Assembly: GCA_013115135.1 (NCBI GenBank)
Contig: JABANP010000840.1
Location: forward strand, 1-15,313
DNA: 15,313 nucleotides
Direction of reading: 5' to 3'
Source of the DNA: Perkinsus olseni
Taxonomy: Eukaryota; Perkinsozoa; Perkinsida; Perkinsidae
Below, piece after piece: positions 1-9,172 of the stretch (positions are counted from its first letter, which is position 1; the number at the start of each line of letters is the position of its first letter). Made by a program: the position numbers and the translations under genes. The notes beneath the pieces are model-generated. The model was not told the DNA's origin. It was given only the letters and a program-made list of their open reading frames with translations, and made no database searches.

Positions 1-299
1 CCGTTTGTTGCTCATATCAAATTTAAACTGGGGATCTTAGCTTGACCCTTGTAAGAAACAAAATTATCAGCAATCGGAACGATGAGCCTTATGCAGTGCA
101 GGTGAAACGCGGATGCCATTGTTGATCGCCGCCAAGAGCATCGGGGACCACGCGAACACTAAACCCATTTTCATATATTTATAATACAGTCGACTGTTAC
201 CCGCCCTATGAACAAAATCAAAAAAATCCTGAAAAAAACCACTAGGGTAAAGGAAAGTTTCACTGCCCGCTAGACCGTCAGCCAAAATACTCGCTGCAC

Positions 300-338
300 A
301 AATAGGTCCCCGGTTCGAATCCCAGGCCCGGCATTTTT
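300..338 (+). repeat. tRNA-like 3' end relic
   Basis: A perfect B-box (ggttcgaatcc, 312-322) is followed at canonical spacing by an acceptor-like 3' strand gcccggc plus discriminator a (326-333) and then five T, which would be a Pol III terminator. The 5' acceptor strand gccgggc is missing upstream, and the T-stem has two mismatches. It is therefore not an intact tRNA. It is either a decayed tRNA or the tail of a tRNA-derived SINE. Two related relics lie in introns at 5581-5643 and 11391-11458. Confidence 0.45.
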
Positions 339-613
339 CCGTCCAAAAATTCTATTATTTACATTCCACTTATCTCTAAATTACTATTAATTATTGCTAT
401 GTATTATACTATATACTATCATAGAGGACCTCTGAAATTCATCCTGGGGCCCCGGAAAGAAATCATCTGATCCCAAAACTGCATCGACAATTAGCTCAAA
501 CCCCTGCGCACGTATTTTGCATGACCGTAAACTCAACAACACCGCTGAAAGGACGATAATCAAACGATGAATGACAATTAACTTTACATGAAAATCAAAC
601 TCGCTCCATCCGT
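339..613. other. gene-free AT-rich spacer
   Basis: Positions 340-420 are very AT-rich and have no coding frame. A short ggggcccc palindrome lies near 447. I see no gene here. It is the 3' flank of the minus-strand gene that ends at 614. Confidence 0.4.
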
Positions 614-1686
614 TCAGGTTCGTTTTTCCGGAAGTGGATCGAAATCAAACTCATCCACTGAAGCGTCCCAGGCGGACACGGTCTGCTGTTCGGCGATATC
701 TTCTTTAGTGTCATCCAAGAGGGACTGCACCGTCTCGTGGGCGACTTTGGGGTCGACTCTGGACCTAGACAGAAAAAAAGATACCACGGATTTTCTACTA
801 AAAATGTCTAGAAGATTGCTAAACAGTCTGCTGATAGATGCATAGTAAAGAAATAAGGAAAAAACGGAGGGAATATATTTCTCCCGTGCCCATCATTCGT
901 AGTTTCTCGGGAACACATGGCGGACTAGTGAAAAATGAACTAATACCATCTACCGCGATAGTAACTTCGTAACCATTCTGAACGACCTGCTCGTGTAATC
1001 GTCCGCCGTGGGAGAGCAAGCTTTTTTTATTTTGCTCACAAATTTTTCGCTCGCCCATTTCTCAGAATCTACTCACGAAACGGTTTTGATTACATTTTCA
1101 ATCCTTATGCATTGCTATTATACACAACATATCCGAGAAACAGCTTCTGATTTGTGATTGTTACCGAGATATCGCTCTTTTTGGAAATATTCTAAGATTA
1201 TTTGGAGCACTGTAGAAAACCCAACTGCGTTGACAGCACATGGTACACGAGACCACCAACCTTTCACACATTTTTGCCAAATCACAATATTTACGCAAGT
1301 TGCGGTAATTACTCTCCCCGACCCTACCGGTCGTGATCCGCAGATCTGAGCGTAATGGGCTGTTCATAGTCAACCTCGATGCCGTCAAACAGATCCTCTT
1401 CCGGAGCCTTCGCCTTCTCGCGATGGGAAAGGGGGATGATCTCCTTCTCTCTGAAAACAAGAAAGCGCTCGAAAAGAGATTCCACTGCGAAACGTAGGAA
1501 CGAACAAACCAAGAGATATTGTCATGTCTTTACGAAGAGGCCCCCAACCTGGGATCAAGTAATTTACATACCACATTTCCCCCAATAACGGAAACCAGTG
1601 CTTCACAATCCACCTGTCCCCTAACGCTTGTAATATTTCTCCCTGCTGTATTCATTGAAGATCAGGCTTCTATCAGTATTACTCAT
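614..1686 (-). CDS. seven-exon orphan protein, 187 aa
   Basis: The model has exons 1626-1686, 1534-1548, 1375-1484, 1247-1313, 1165-1209, 954-1068 and 614-764. Introns are 77, 49, 61, 37, 96 and 189 nt. All boundaries are GT-AG and every junction is in phase, giving 564 nt. The protein starts MSNTDRSLIFNEYSREKYYK, continues with WGPLLESLFERFLVF, and has a charged middle (LFDGIESNYRNLRKY) and a helical segment (LLQIILEYFQKERYL). It ends with an acidic tail, DEFDFDPLPEKRT, followed by TGA. I see no signal peptide, membrane segment or recognisable domain. The alternating charge suggests a mostly helical soluble protein. The last three exons are the safest. The 15-nt exon 2 and the 37-nt intron are the weakest parts, and another frame is open across 1210-1340. 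The family is not recognised. A loose resemblance of the C-terminus to ESCRT-type acidic tails was noticed but is not claimed. Confidence 0.68.
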
Positions 1687-1882
1687 GTCGAGCTCGGGTA
1701 ATGACAATAGCGTTCAGGATTGAATTTGGCGTTCAAATTTTGAAATTTTGAATTTGAATTTCTCAAATTTGGCGTCGAATTTTTTTTCAATCATCTTTTG
1801 AACTTCAAAAGATGCTCTTTCGGTCCGTCTATGTTTATGCGTGCAGAGTAGTCTGGGCAACAGCTCTTTCATAAGATCCATC
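1687..1882. promoter_or_regulatory. 5' flank of the 614-1686 gene, AT-rich, with a long palindrome
   Basis: This is AT-rich sequence with repeated caaatt/gaattt words (1725-1785) upstream of the minus-strand start at 1686. It contains an odd palindrome at 1792-1814: left arm catcttttgaa, central c, right arm ttcaaaagatg. Location suggests promoter or 5'-UTR DNA. No TATA box or other element can be assigned with confidence. Confidence 0.3.
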
Positions 1883-2212
1883 TCACAAGCTCCCTTTGGC
1901 CTTGTGTTCCACGTACGAGTAAGAAGAATACAACAGTCGCGTCTTGAAAACGCTAACGAACCCCGTCCTATTTTTCGATCTACATCAACTCACCCAGTCC
2001 GAGGAGTCGCTCTCAGTGCCGCCCCTCGCGTCTTCCACACGCTCCTTCCTGGAAGTAGAACGCTCATGAGCCGTTCGCGTCGCGACTTCCCTAGGAAGGA
2101 CAATGGTGTCAGTTCAATCACCTTCATCACCGATCCGACTCTCTCCATGCGTATCACCCCCCTCTTCCCATCCTTCTTTACTACGCTTACCGTACGGAGT
2201 CGTCGAATTACC
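1883..2212 (-). CDS. probable 3' exons of an orphan gene
   Basis: Two exons join cleanly. Exon 1994-2090 encodes EVATRTAHERSTSRKERVED, then an acidic Ser-rich stretch ending SDSSDW. It ends at a strong donor (TGG|GTGAGT). A 51-nt intron (1943-1993) leads to the last exon 1883-1942, encoding TRLLYSSYSYVEHKAKGSL and a TGA stop. A pyrimidine-rich acceptor at 2091 supports the upstream edge. A further open block at 2092-2212 follows another good acceptor (ttttttgtttag), but no available donor joins it in the right phase, so that junction is unresolved. The plus strand also has a 124-codon open frame over the same DNA (1841-2215). I prefer the minus strand because of the splice signals and the charged composition. 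It may belong to the same gene as the exon at 3099-3255. Confidence 0.4.
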
Positions 2213-2215
2213 TAA

Positions 2216-3098
2216 ACAAAAAAGCTATCTCCGCCTGGCAAACTTCTAAAATTCATCAGCCATCCTCTTTAAAGGGCTCAATTTTACATTCTCATGTCAA
2301 TACAATGGGCATCAAATTCTTAGAAAAAAACCTATTTCGTTGCACACTTGTTGATCGGCTAGGTCCATCAGAGGCGATGCAGTCGCTGCGTATGAGGCGC
2401 ACACAAAATCAACTTTTCAGCTCATAATTCTCTCACGAAAACCTCCTCTCAAACGCAATAAATTCTTAGAGAACATCACACCCTGTAACACTGATGGCTC
2501 CACCGTGAAAATAGAGTCAAACTGAGCTTTGCTCACAGTTCAGAGTCGCTGTGCCTAGGGATCCGCGAACGGTAAACGGGATCAACACCACATGTGGATG
2601 AGTTCAACACAGTTGATTGTGTTACTTCATTACCCCTCTCGTCACTGCCTAGTTACGTATTGATGTTACTACTGTAGTTACAACTCAATATCCACTGCAA
2701 ACGCCGCTTGCCGAGATACACGCGCAATCGTTCTCCCAACTGAGTTATTTTCATTGGTTTTTTTTCCGGAAAAAAACAGTAAAATGTTATTTTTATCCTA
2801 TTGTAATCACCAGGATTGACTCCATGACTTGCCTTGCGCCGCCCCAACGATGATCTACAAGTTATTAGGATCCCTTCCTGAGGCCTTCAATACCGGTCGA
2901 TACCGAGCGCCCGACTCATAATTACTGATTGCTCGTCTCCACCAACAATCTTTAGTCCAAAACAACGCGGAGTTTGTTGGGCCAACTTAAAGTTGGTCGC
3001 TTTAACCACCGTACTACTGTAGTTTTCCGTCAGGAAAACAGGAGGGTTTTAATAGTAACTCAGTCATCAAAAGGAATTGGTGAAAATGTGGTAGGAAT
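2216..3098. other. unresolved stretch, possible minus-strand exons
   Basis: This lies between two probable exons of one minus-strand gene. Several splice-like signals are visible on the minus strand, including an intron-like segment ending ctaataacttgtag near 2852. Several short frames could be exons (for example LGERLRVYLGKRRLQW at about 2700-2745), but no chain of exons could be fixed. Palindromes lie at 2759-2776 (T7CC/GGA7), 2982-2996, and 3022-3039 (gttttcc, 4-nt loop). Confidence 0.3.
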
Positions 3099-3255
3099 CG
3101 ACTGCACTACCACTCCTGAGCTCTTGTTCCTCTTCCTGATCCTCAGGTAACGGCGGCTTCCTTCCCTGCAGGAAGTCCAAACAGCGCCAGAACGCCCTGG
3201 GATCCGTCCATGAGGGGAACTCCCATCGCGAGGACGACGATGACGATGACGACAT
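3099..3255 (-). CDS. probable first exon with an N-terminal serine run
   Basis: The frame opens at ATG 3255 with eight consecutive serines (TCG/TCA/TCC codons), then RWEFPSWTDPRAFWRCLDFL, QGRKPPLPED and a Glu/Gln-rich stretch. A donor (G|GTAGTG) near 3098 would close the exon in phase 1. The serine-run start resembles the N-terminus of HDDC2 in this window, which supports a genuine start. Downstream exons are unresolved and the probable 3' exons are at 1883-2212. I do not recognise the product. Confidence 0.42.
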
Positions 3256-3726
3256 TTCCGAGTAGAAACGAGATTAAACCTGTCTGACGTGGCGGATCTT
3301 ACCGTGTGTTACCAGTCATGGCCAACCCAAGTACTAAGGACCCTTCAAGAGACTGTAATTGAGAGTACGTCATTATTAATCAATGGACAACGCTAGGCTA
3401 AGACATGGGGACAGATATCTCGTGTGGTCAGGGACACTGGCCACCAGTCACACAATACCGTTTCGACCTCAACGAATGACGTGACGAATGTAGCCCATTT
3501 CCTAGGAATGGAAATAGACACGCTTGGGATGATAGAGCATACGAGTAACAATTGAAAAATTCATCAACCTTGTGAAACAGACAAGTGGCAACCGCAAGCG
3601 GCACAGGCCGTGGATGGTACAGATGTACCCGATTAGATATTGGATGAAATAGTAAGGATGTCCATACACAAATATATATTTAGTCCTTATAAAATTAGTT
3701 GGAAAAGTCAGAGGCTTCGCCGCGAT
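3256..3726. other. no gene seen
   Basis: All six frames are closed at short intervals, and I see no splice-linked coding chain, repeat or RNA gene. It may be the upstream region of the minus-strand gene that starts at 3255. Confidence 0.35.
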
Positions 3727-4200
3727 CTACTGGAAATCACTACGACTATAAGATACCACGACGAAGCCCAGTAAGCTAATTCTAGAACTCAGAATCGATT
3801 TTGGAAGCGCATTTGACGTGTATAAACTAATTCCAGAATCGATCACCGTGCGCCACGAAATTATCAATCGCAGTGACCAACGATCCCTCATAAGACTCGT
3901 TTTCGACATTTTCGAGCGCTGCCCAATTCCGTCAATCGATCGACGTCGTTCCACTTCTACTGCCCAACCTTGTACTCGAGTGAATACGCCCGCCCCTAAA
4001 AATGACACGGATTTCGCATTCTCCGCGAGAAAACCCTTTTTCCGTTCTTCCGTATGGCAACCGTCCCTAGGATGCATACGAACCAACCGGGCAGCCACCT
4101 CTCGAGAATCCGAGACACAAGATCCAGTACCTCAGCCCGATTGATTTGACACTCAACCAAAAGCTCAAGTAATTCCCAAAGATACTTCCTCATTATTGGA
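3727..4200 (-). other. overlapping open frames, possible coding exon(s)
   Basis: Three frames are open together: minus 3727-4098 (123 codons), minus 3996-4193 (65 codons) and plus 3818-4144 (108 codons). The most protein-like stretch is on the minus strand at about 4085-4193, MRKYLWELLELLVECQINRA and onward. It reads as an amphipathic helix pair and could be an exon ending at a GTACTG or GTGGCT donor. No complete model was found. An upstream minus-strand exon near 4310-4360 (reading SSLPVEVVAEVETAE) is also possible. I cannot say which strand is coding. Confidence 0.28.
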
Positions 4201-4483
4201 ACAGAATAGCCTCGGCGGTGTTGGACTGCGATAGTGATTTACTGGACAATCTTTCTTGCTTATGAAACGGTTTTTGAACAGGTGGCAGTAGCGGTAAGAC
4301 AGAAAACCCTACTCGGCAGTTTCGACCTCCGCAACTACTTCGACGGGCAGAGAAGACCCTCTGAAAGGAAACACACGGGTACAGTGCTCCAAGTTACTTT
4401 GCAATATAGTCGAAAAATTTAATTTCGCATCAACCACTGAGAGTTTGAACCTGCCTTATTGACACACTATTCGTTACGACCAT

Positions 4484-4902
4484 ATGAACCGTTTCACTGG
4501 TGTAACTGTGACTGTATTCGTTCTCGCCGGTACGTGTAAAATTTAATTGCTACTAAGCCCGCGTCAAAGTGAGGATGTGGAACTACTGAGTGTAGCCCAG
4601 CAGCGAGCCCAAGGCGCCGTGAAGCACGGAGGCGCTCAAATAAGACGATACGTCGAAGTGCGAGTCCCTACATTCCCGATCTATTTCCAACACAAGATTT
4701 TCTAAAGGATTCTACCTCTTCCGAAATTTTCCAATTTTCCGTCATAAAATCACAGAAACCATCATAGATTCCGTTCGTATTTTATAAAATTCTCGAATAT
4801 GTGCAGGATCCTCAAAGATACGTGAGCGCACGCCGAATGATTTGGCTTCAATCTTGCACACCGTGCCGACCAAAGACCGTAGCAGACCTACTGGACCAGT
4901 AG
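4484..4902 (+). CDS. small secreted orphan protein, 102 aa
   Basis: The exons are 4484-4529, 4574-4740 and 4807-4902. Introns are 44 nt (GTACGT...TGAG, with tactaag as a likely branch site) and 66 nt. All junctions are in phase. The N-terminus MNRFTGVTVTVFVLAG is a typical short signal peptide. It is followed by a Cys-containing segment (CGTTEC) and an arginine-rich stretch (PRRREARRRSNKTIRRS). The remainder is SPYIPDLFPTQDFLKD, then a C-terminal part with two cysteines (WLQSCTPCRPKTVADLLDQ). If the second intron is retained, translation would stop at 4767 and give 79 aa. Joined in another frame, exon 3 gives a different tail, so the C-terminus is the weaker half. The family is not recognised. 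Arg-rich segments after a signal peptide occur in many exported protist proteins, but no known export motif is claimed. It converges on HDDC2, with an 86-nt gap between stop codons. Confidence 0.58.
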
Positions 4903-4988
4903 TGAACTGTGGAAGATAAAAACCGTTTTTACTTTCCAAATTTCAGCAACCACCGGTCAAAACGACGCTCCTGAGCATCCCCAATCCA

Positions 4989-7900
4989 TTACGATTTGTG
5001 CGTGGTCGAGCCAGCAGTAGTGGTCGTAGTATCCTCATCTGCTTCTACTTCAACGTCCTCCACTACCACTGCTTTGCCCGTGGCCCTGATCAACAGAATT
5101 ACCAAAAGTCTCTAGTATCATCAAAATTCTTACTTCTCTCCAGCCTGAATATCTTCATCGCCCGTACGAGCCTTCTTGGCAGGGGGTGCTCCTTCCGTCT
5201 CTTCCCGTTCCACCTGCTCGTCGTTCTCCTCAACAGCCTGCTCGGTTGAATTCGGCAAGTGCTCCACAAGAGGGTCTTGCTCGCGTTCCTCGAATAAACG
5301 CTTCCGCCGGGAACGAACCTGGGTAGTTCCATCAATAAACAGCAACACTAAAGAACTGCTCACCTCAGTGTCCAAAGCTTGGAAGAGCGAGGTTTTAAAT
5401 ATCCCTTTAGTGGTTTCATAGAAAGTCGGCATGGCCAAGCCTGAGCGTAAACACGATCTAATCACTACCTCAATTTCTGTCATCTTTCACCTTCATGGGC
5501 CTTCTCATATTCATAAGCTTGCAAAACCATTTCAAACTTATCAATATCCTTGGCATAAATTGCCTGACAAAAATAAAAAACTCCCTCCGAGTTTCGAACC
5601 CACGGCCCTCCGCTGAATAATCAACCCCCCTAACCGCGCCACTATTCGAACAGTGAACCTGAGCCCACCTCCTGCGTCACGCCAGCTTCAAATTCATTCC
5701 ATAAATCTTCAATCTCCTGCGCAGTACCGCGACTCCCGGGATCCTCGCGCAAGGAAGACAACATCCGCTTCAAACCCTGACCGAACGAATGCTTTCCAAA
5801 ACCGATTCAACGATCGATCGGTGAGCCACTCGAGCCAATCACACCGCCATTCCATAGCAATAAAAACACTCGACAACTCAGCACCCGATTTTTCCCAAAA
5901 TGGAGTTTCACCCGCGATATGAAAGACACTAGTGAAAAACACATTTCACGTTTCACTTCACGAAATTCACATTTGCCCGGTGAGAAACGCGTGAAACACG
6001 TAGGGCGTTTTTCTCGCGAAATGGTCTTCACGGCCATGTGTATTTCGCGAAGCGATTTGACTTCATTTCACATCGCGATTTTCGCGTTTTTCAGTTTGTG
6101 AAAAACGCCACTTCACGCATTACGGGTGAAACTCCAATGTTTGTGCATCGCCCTTCCACCGGCTAAGTCAGACTTCCAACCGCTGTGCTCGCTTCCCTCG
6201 AGATGCTATCCAAGCTCAGAGAAAAGATTTTTTCCGATCACAAAAAACCTCACATTCGCCTTTTCAACCAAGATCGATCACCACGTGTAGTCCAACGACG
6301 GTGATACCAGCATAGTTCCAATCGCACCGTACCGGAACCTCCTTGCACTTCCCATTTCTCCTGGGCTTCATGCACGATTATCGGAAGGTTCGTCGAGAGG
6401 CTTCCCTACGGGACCCAGCGCTAAAAATTTTCTCCGGTCACGAGCAACTTTCAATCGGCCGCATTCCCTCAGACTTCATTAATCGATCTCCCCCGCTTCT
6501 CGCCCCCCCCCCAAAATCTCTCCGGATCACCTCCCGCTCGAGTTGATGCTTCTCCTCCTTACTAACACCACAAAACGGTGTGATGTCCCCGGCAACGGCC
6601 TCGGCCAGATCATGAACCTGTCCACAAGGCACACCAGTAGAGACGGTCTTCCAACGAGGTTGAACCAGGCACCAAACAGAATAGAAGATACTACACTGTT
6701 CTTCTACACCATGTCCAGACCTACTTAGTGAAACCCCAGAGCAAATTAGTAAAACCCCCGACCAATTTAGTCGGCACGCGAGATCGGCTTCCGGATTGTC
6801 CGGTACGATTCGTCCCTCCTCCTCGGGGGCTCCGGCCATGAGTGACGGGAGGAGCAGTGGAACGGAGGCAAAACGAAGGCAGATTACCTCCTGCCGTGCT
6901 GTGGAAAGTTGCTCCAAAAAGGGGCTGATGCGGTTACTATGCAACTTTGTATACGACGCTGCAATAACGCCCAAACATTTTACCCTCGTTGCTCAGCAAC
7001 AACTGTGCAGGCATGCCAGTCGAAGCCCCAATTCGAGTGTGAAAGGATTAGACTTTAACCTGCGATCTGTAGGATGCCGAGTGCTTACTTCATGTAGGCT
7101 GACGATTGTGAGTCTTTCCGTACTTATTCGTGATTTCTTTGGGGCTCTACTGAATTGGTCTTTCATAAAATCAAATTGCTTTGAGATTTTACTAATTTGG
7201 TCTGGAAATGGTGTAGCTTACCGGCAGACACGAAAGTCGTATTTTCAGCCACTGACACGACCAAAAGCTCAACTCCCCCCGGTTTGCTGCCCAAAATTTT
7301 CCCAGAAATTTTTAGAAATTTTTCTCATTCACATTATCGCTCACACAGCCGCTCACAGTCTTCACATGAGCATCCAGACGCCGCAAGAATTCCCCGAAAC
7401 CGAATTATACCAAAATTTCATCAGAAATGTCGCAAGATATACCCACGCAGTCACCAAGGACAAGACAATGATTCACCCGTATACCGTTCAAAGAGGGCCA
7501 GATGCCTTCAACAGCATTGAAAGACTTTGCCGCAGAACCGAAAAATTCCAAAACTTCCGGAAATTCCGCCGGAATTATTTCGCCATGAAAATTTTCACTT
7601 GAGAACGCCGACTTCCATATTCAATGCTACCGCCAGTTACACCTCTTTCCTTCGCCCGTGGCTTCCGACTTTCAACGGCAAACTTCCGAATTTTACCATT
7701 TTATTTTTTCCAGTCTTCTCTGTCCCTTCCCAAATGCAACAGATTTTTTTCTTATCCCTTAACCCGGAAGTCTTCATTTCCGATCTTTTCCCATACTCCC
7801 TAGAGATCTTACCTCGCGAGAGACTGCATAACGACAATGGAGAAAACGGAGCCTTTTTCCAGTCGAAAATTCCCATCATTTTCCAATTCTAGAACGCTTC

Positions 7901-8759
7901 CCCGAAATTCCTCACCACCCGATACTACCAAAGCCATCCTAATCGTCCTTTGCCGGTCGAAGTCTTTCTTATCCGCAGGAGTGAGCATGGCCATGACCGC
8001 GCACCGATGCATGTGGTCGCAGTCGGACTCGGGATCGGGGACGCCGCTACGGATCCAACCAGTTCGTCTGAAACAGAAAATTTTCCAACGGAAAGAATGA
8101 AAAACGTTGAAAGATTGAGGGAATAGTGCATCCTTAAAATAGGAAACATTTCCTGTTGAAAAACAAACACGTATGAGAGTGATTAGTTCTTGACACCATT
8201 CTGAAAACAACGCCGAGAACCTACACACACGCAGTCATTGCTTAAAGGGAAAACGACCACCACTACTCACGAGGACTTCCTGGACCCTCTCTCTCGCTCT
8301 GGGCCGTTTTAGGCCAGGCGACGGACCAACAACCGGCAGGCAATTGGGTGTTTATAAGGTCGGGGTACTCAGGTTGAGCAGCCTAGCACTGGGCTGACTT
8401 TTTCCTTTTCAAAAATCGAAAGGCTACTCTACAAATCCGGTTCGGAAACATCCCGCGTGTCCAGTGGATCTCTCCTGAGTTTCAGGAACGCTCCCAGGGT
8501 CGTATTTTACACGTTGAATTCAATCCTGGGAGCGGCCCCGAAATTGGGGACAGGTGAACACCCCCACCACATTCTGAGTGCTCTCTCCAGCCGCTGCACC
8601 GGCGGGATCCCATCAAGCCGCTTACCGCAAGGTCTTCAATTGTCCTATAAAGTGCATGAAGTCTACGATGCCCTCAGCGTTGATGGCGCCCTCGGGAGCT
8701 GCAGATGACGATGACGAGGAGGAAGTTGGACGAGAGAAGCGGGAAGTGATGGCTCCCAT
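4989..8759 (-). CDS. HDDC2: HD-domain 5'-deoxynucleotidase, HDDC2 family
   Basis: The eight exons are 8626-8759, 7929-8067, 6531-6617, 5669-5776, 5491-5563, 5364-5440, 5134-5318 and 4989-5085. They join in phase to 900 nt (299 aa). Introns are 558, 1311, 754, 105, 50, 45 and 48 nt. Visible family motifs are GIVDFMHFIGQLKTLRRTGW (29-48), the metal-binding H63 in PESDCDHMHRCAVMAM, the HD pair H93-D94 with E97 in LVHDLAEAVAGDITP, KEEKH at 111-115, LWNEFE, and the final aspartate D164 in DIDKFEMVLQAYEYE. FYETTKGIF follows. The order and spacing match human HDDC2 and E. coli YfbR, metal-dependent phosphohydrolases that convert dNMPs to deoxynucleosides and phosphate. After about residue 207 there is an extra ~90-aa tail, acidic and basic, with PPAKKARTG (NLS-like) and a Thr run, which the human protein lacks. 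The N-terminus MGAITS fits the N-myristoylation pattern MGxxxS. Introns 2, 3 and 4 hold repeats. Identification is firm. Exact splice sites are inferred, but all phases agree. Confidence 0.95.
5581..5643 (-). mobile_element. tRNA-derived (SINE-like) relic in HDDC2 intron 4
   Basis: Read on the minus strand it starts GTGGCGCGGTTAGG (near A-box) and contains GTGGGTTCGAAACTCGG (B-box). A T-rich run follows, which also serves as the polypyrimidine tract of the intron acceptor at 5564. It shares the word GGCCGYGGGTTCKAAWCTCGG with the copy at 11391-11458, so the two belong to one family. It occupies most of the 105-nt intron. It may be a SINE head or a decayed tRNA gene. Cloverleaf pairing is incomplete. 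Confidence 0.55.
5901..6136. mobile_element. 236-bp inverted-repeat element (MITE-like) in HDDC2 intron 3
   Basis: It is bounded by a perfect 14-bp terminal inverted repeat, tggagtttcacccg at 5901-5914 and cgggtgaaactcca at 6123-6136. The interior is packed with ttcac/gtgaa words and has an internal 8-bp inverted pair (cgcgaaat ... atttcgcg, about 6016-6051). No coding capacity is visible. No target-site duplication is obvious beyond a single A. The size and structure suit a non-autonomous DNA transposon or foldback element. Confidence 0.7.
6704..7216. mobile_element. 513-bp element with ~70-bp imperfect terminal inverted repeats, HDDC2 intron 2
   Basis: The left arm (6704-6775) starts ctacaccatgtccagacc and carries ttagtgaaacccc-type words. 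The right arm (7143-7216), reverse-complemented, starts ctacaccatttccagacc and follows the left arm with scattered mismatches through gaccaattcagt. The flanking trinucleotide ctt is present on both sides (6701-6703 and 7217-7219), consistent with a 3-bp target duplication. The left arm also holds tandem copies of a ~20-nt unit (aattagtaaaacccc type). There is no transposase. A 3-bp duplication is seen in CACTA and PIF/Harbinger elements, but the superfamily cannot be fixed. Confidence 0.7.
8469..8534. repeat. dispersed ~65-nt repeat, copy A
   Basis: This copy lies in HDDC2 intron 1 and aligns with 9111-9172 at roughly 70-75% by eye (shared blocks ctctcctg, aggaac, attttaca, atcctg, gagc). It contains a perfect 9-bp inverted pair, gctcccagg (8490-8498) and cctgggagc (8525-8533), around a 26-nt loop. 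Related fragments occur near 8995-9030 and 9255-9290. Confidence 0.55.
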
Positions 8760-8818
8760 AGTGAAGCAAAGTCCTGAGAGAAAACCGGCTGCCTCAAATT
8801 CTTACACTGCTTAGAAAA

Positions 8819-8858
<40 letters not shown>
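8819..8858. repeat. (GAT)n microsatellite
   Basis: About 12-13 uninterrupted GAT/ATG units lie 60 nt upstream of the HDDC2 start codon. On the minus strand it would read as a histidine run in an unrelated open frame. It is more simply a 5'-leader or promoter microsatellite. Confidence 0.9.
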
Positions 8859-8859
<1 letters not shown>

Positions 8860-9110
8860 ATGCAAGTGAGAGCAAGAAAGCAAGATTTTCGTTTGCCTGA
8901 CGCGATCCCAATTACATCAAATCCGGCGGAATTATCCACTTGCTCTAAGTTTTTCGCAGATCAATAGAGGTGCGCAATAGACATGTCTTGAAGTACAAGA
9001 GCGTTCGCCAGTTCCAATTTTACACGGGGCTAAGAGTCATGGGACACGCAACTGGGATATAACCGTGACTCGTTTTAAAGCGTACATCAGATTAGGTGCT
9101 TGATAGAGGG

Positions 9111-9172
9111 CCTCTCCTGGATTTTAGGAACTCTCGCAGGTTTTAATTTTACATTAGAAACTATCCTGAGAG
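9111..9172. repeat. dispersed ~65-nt repeat, copy B
   Basis: This is the partner of copy A at 8469-8534. The arms differ in sequence from copy A (ctctcgcagg and cctgagag) but still mostly pair with each other. It lies in the HDDC2-NOL12 spacer. Confidence 0.5.

Noticed and set aside
300..338. Intact tRNA gene
   Set aside because: The 5' acceptor strand is absent and the T-stem does not pair, so only a relic is reported.
614..764. Assignment of the acidic tail to an ESCRT-III protein
   Set aside because: Only a loose acidic-helix resemblance is seen. The rest of the 187-aa protein lacks the family layout.
1841..2215. Plus-strand 124-codon frame
   Set aside because: The minus strand has strong donors and acceptors and a more protein-like charged composition over the same DNA.
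5130..5483. Single 117-codon minus frame as one gene
   Set aside because: It reads through two short introns of HDDC2 (45 and 50 nt). The spliced reading matches the enzyme family.
6503..6512. Run of ten C as a regulatory element
   Set aside because: It is a homopolymer inside HDDC2 intron 3 and nothing else suggests a role.
8578..8814. Plus-strand 78-codon frame with an Asp/Glu run
   Set aside because: It is the antisense of HDDC2 exon 1, whose minus-strand reading joins perfectly to the rest of the enzyme.
8663..8911. Minus-strand frame with a long histidine run
   Set aside because: The histidines come from the GAT microsatellite, and the frame conflicts with the HDDC2 first exon.
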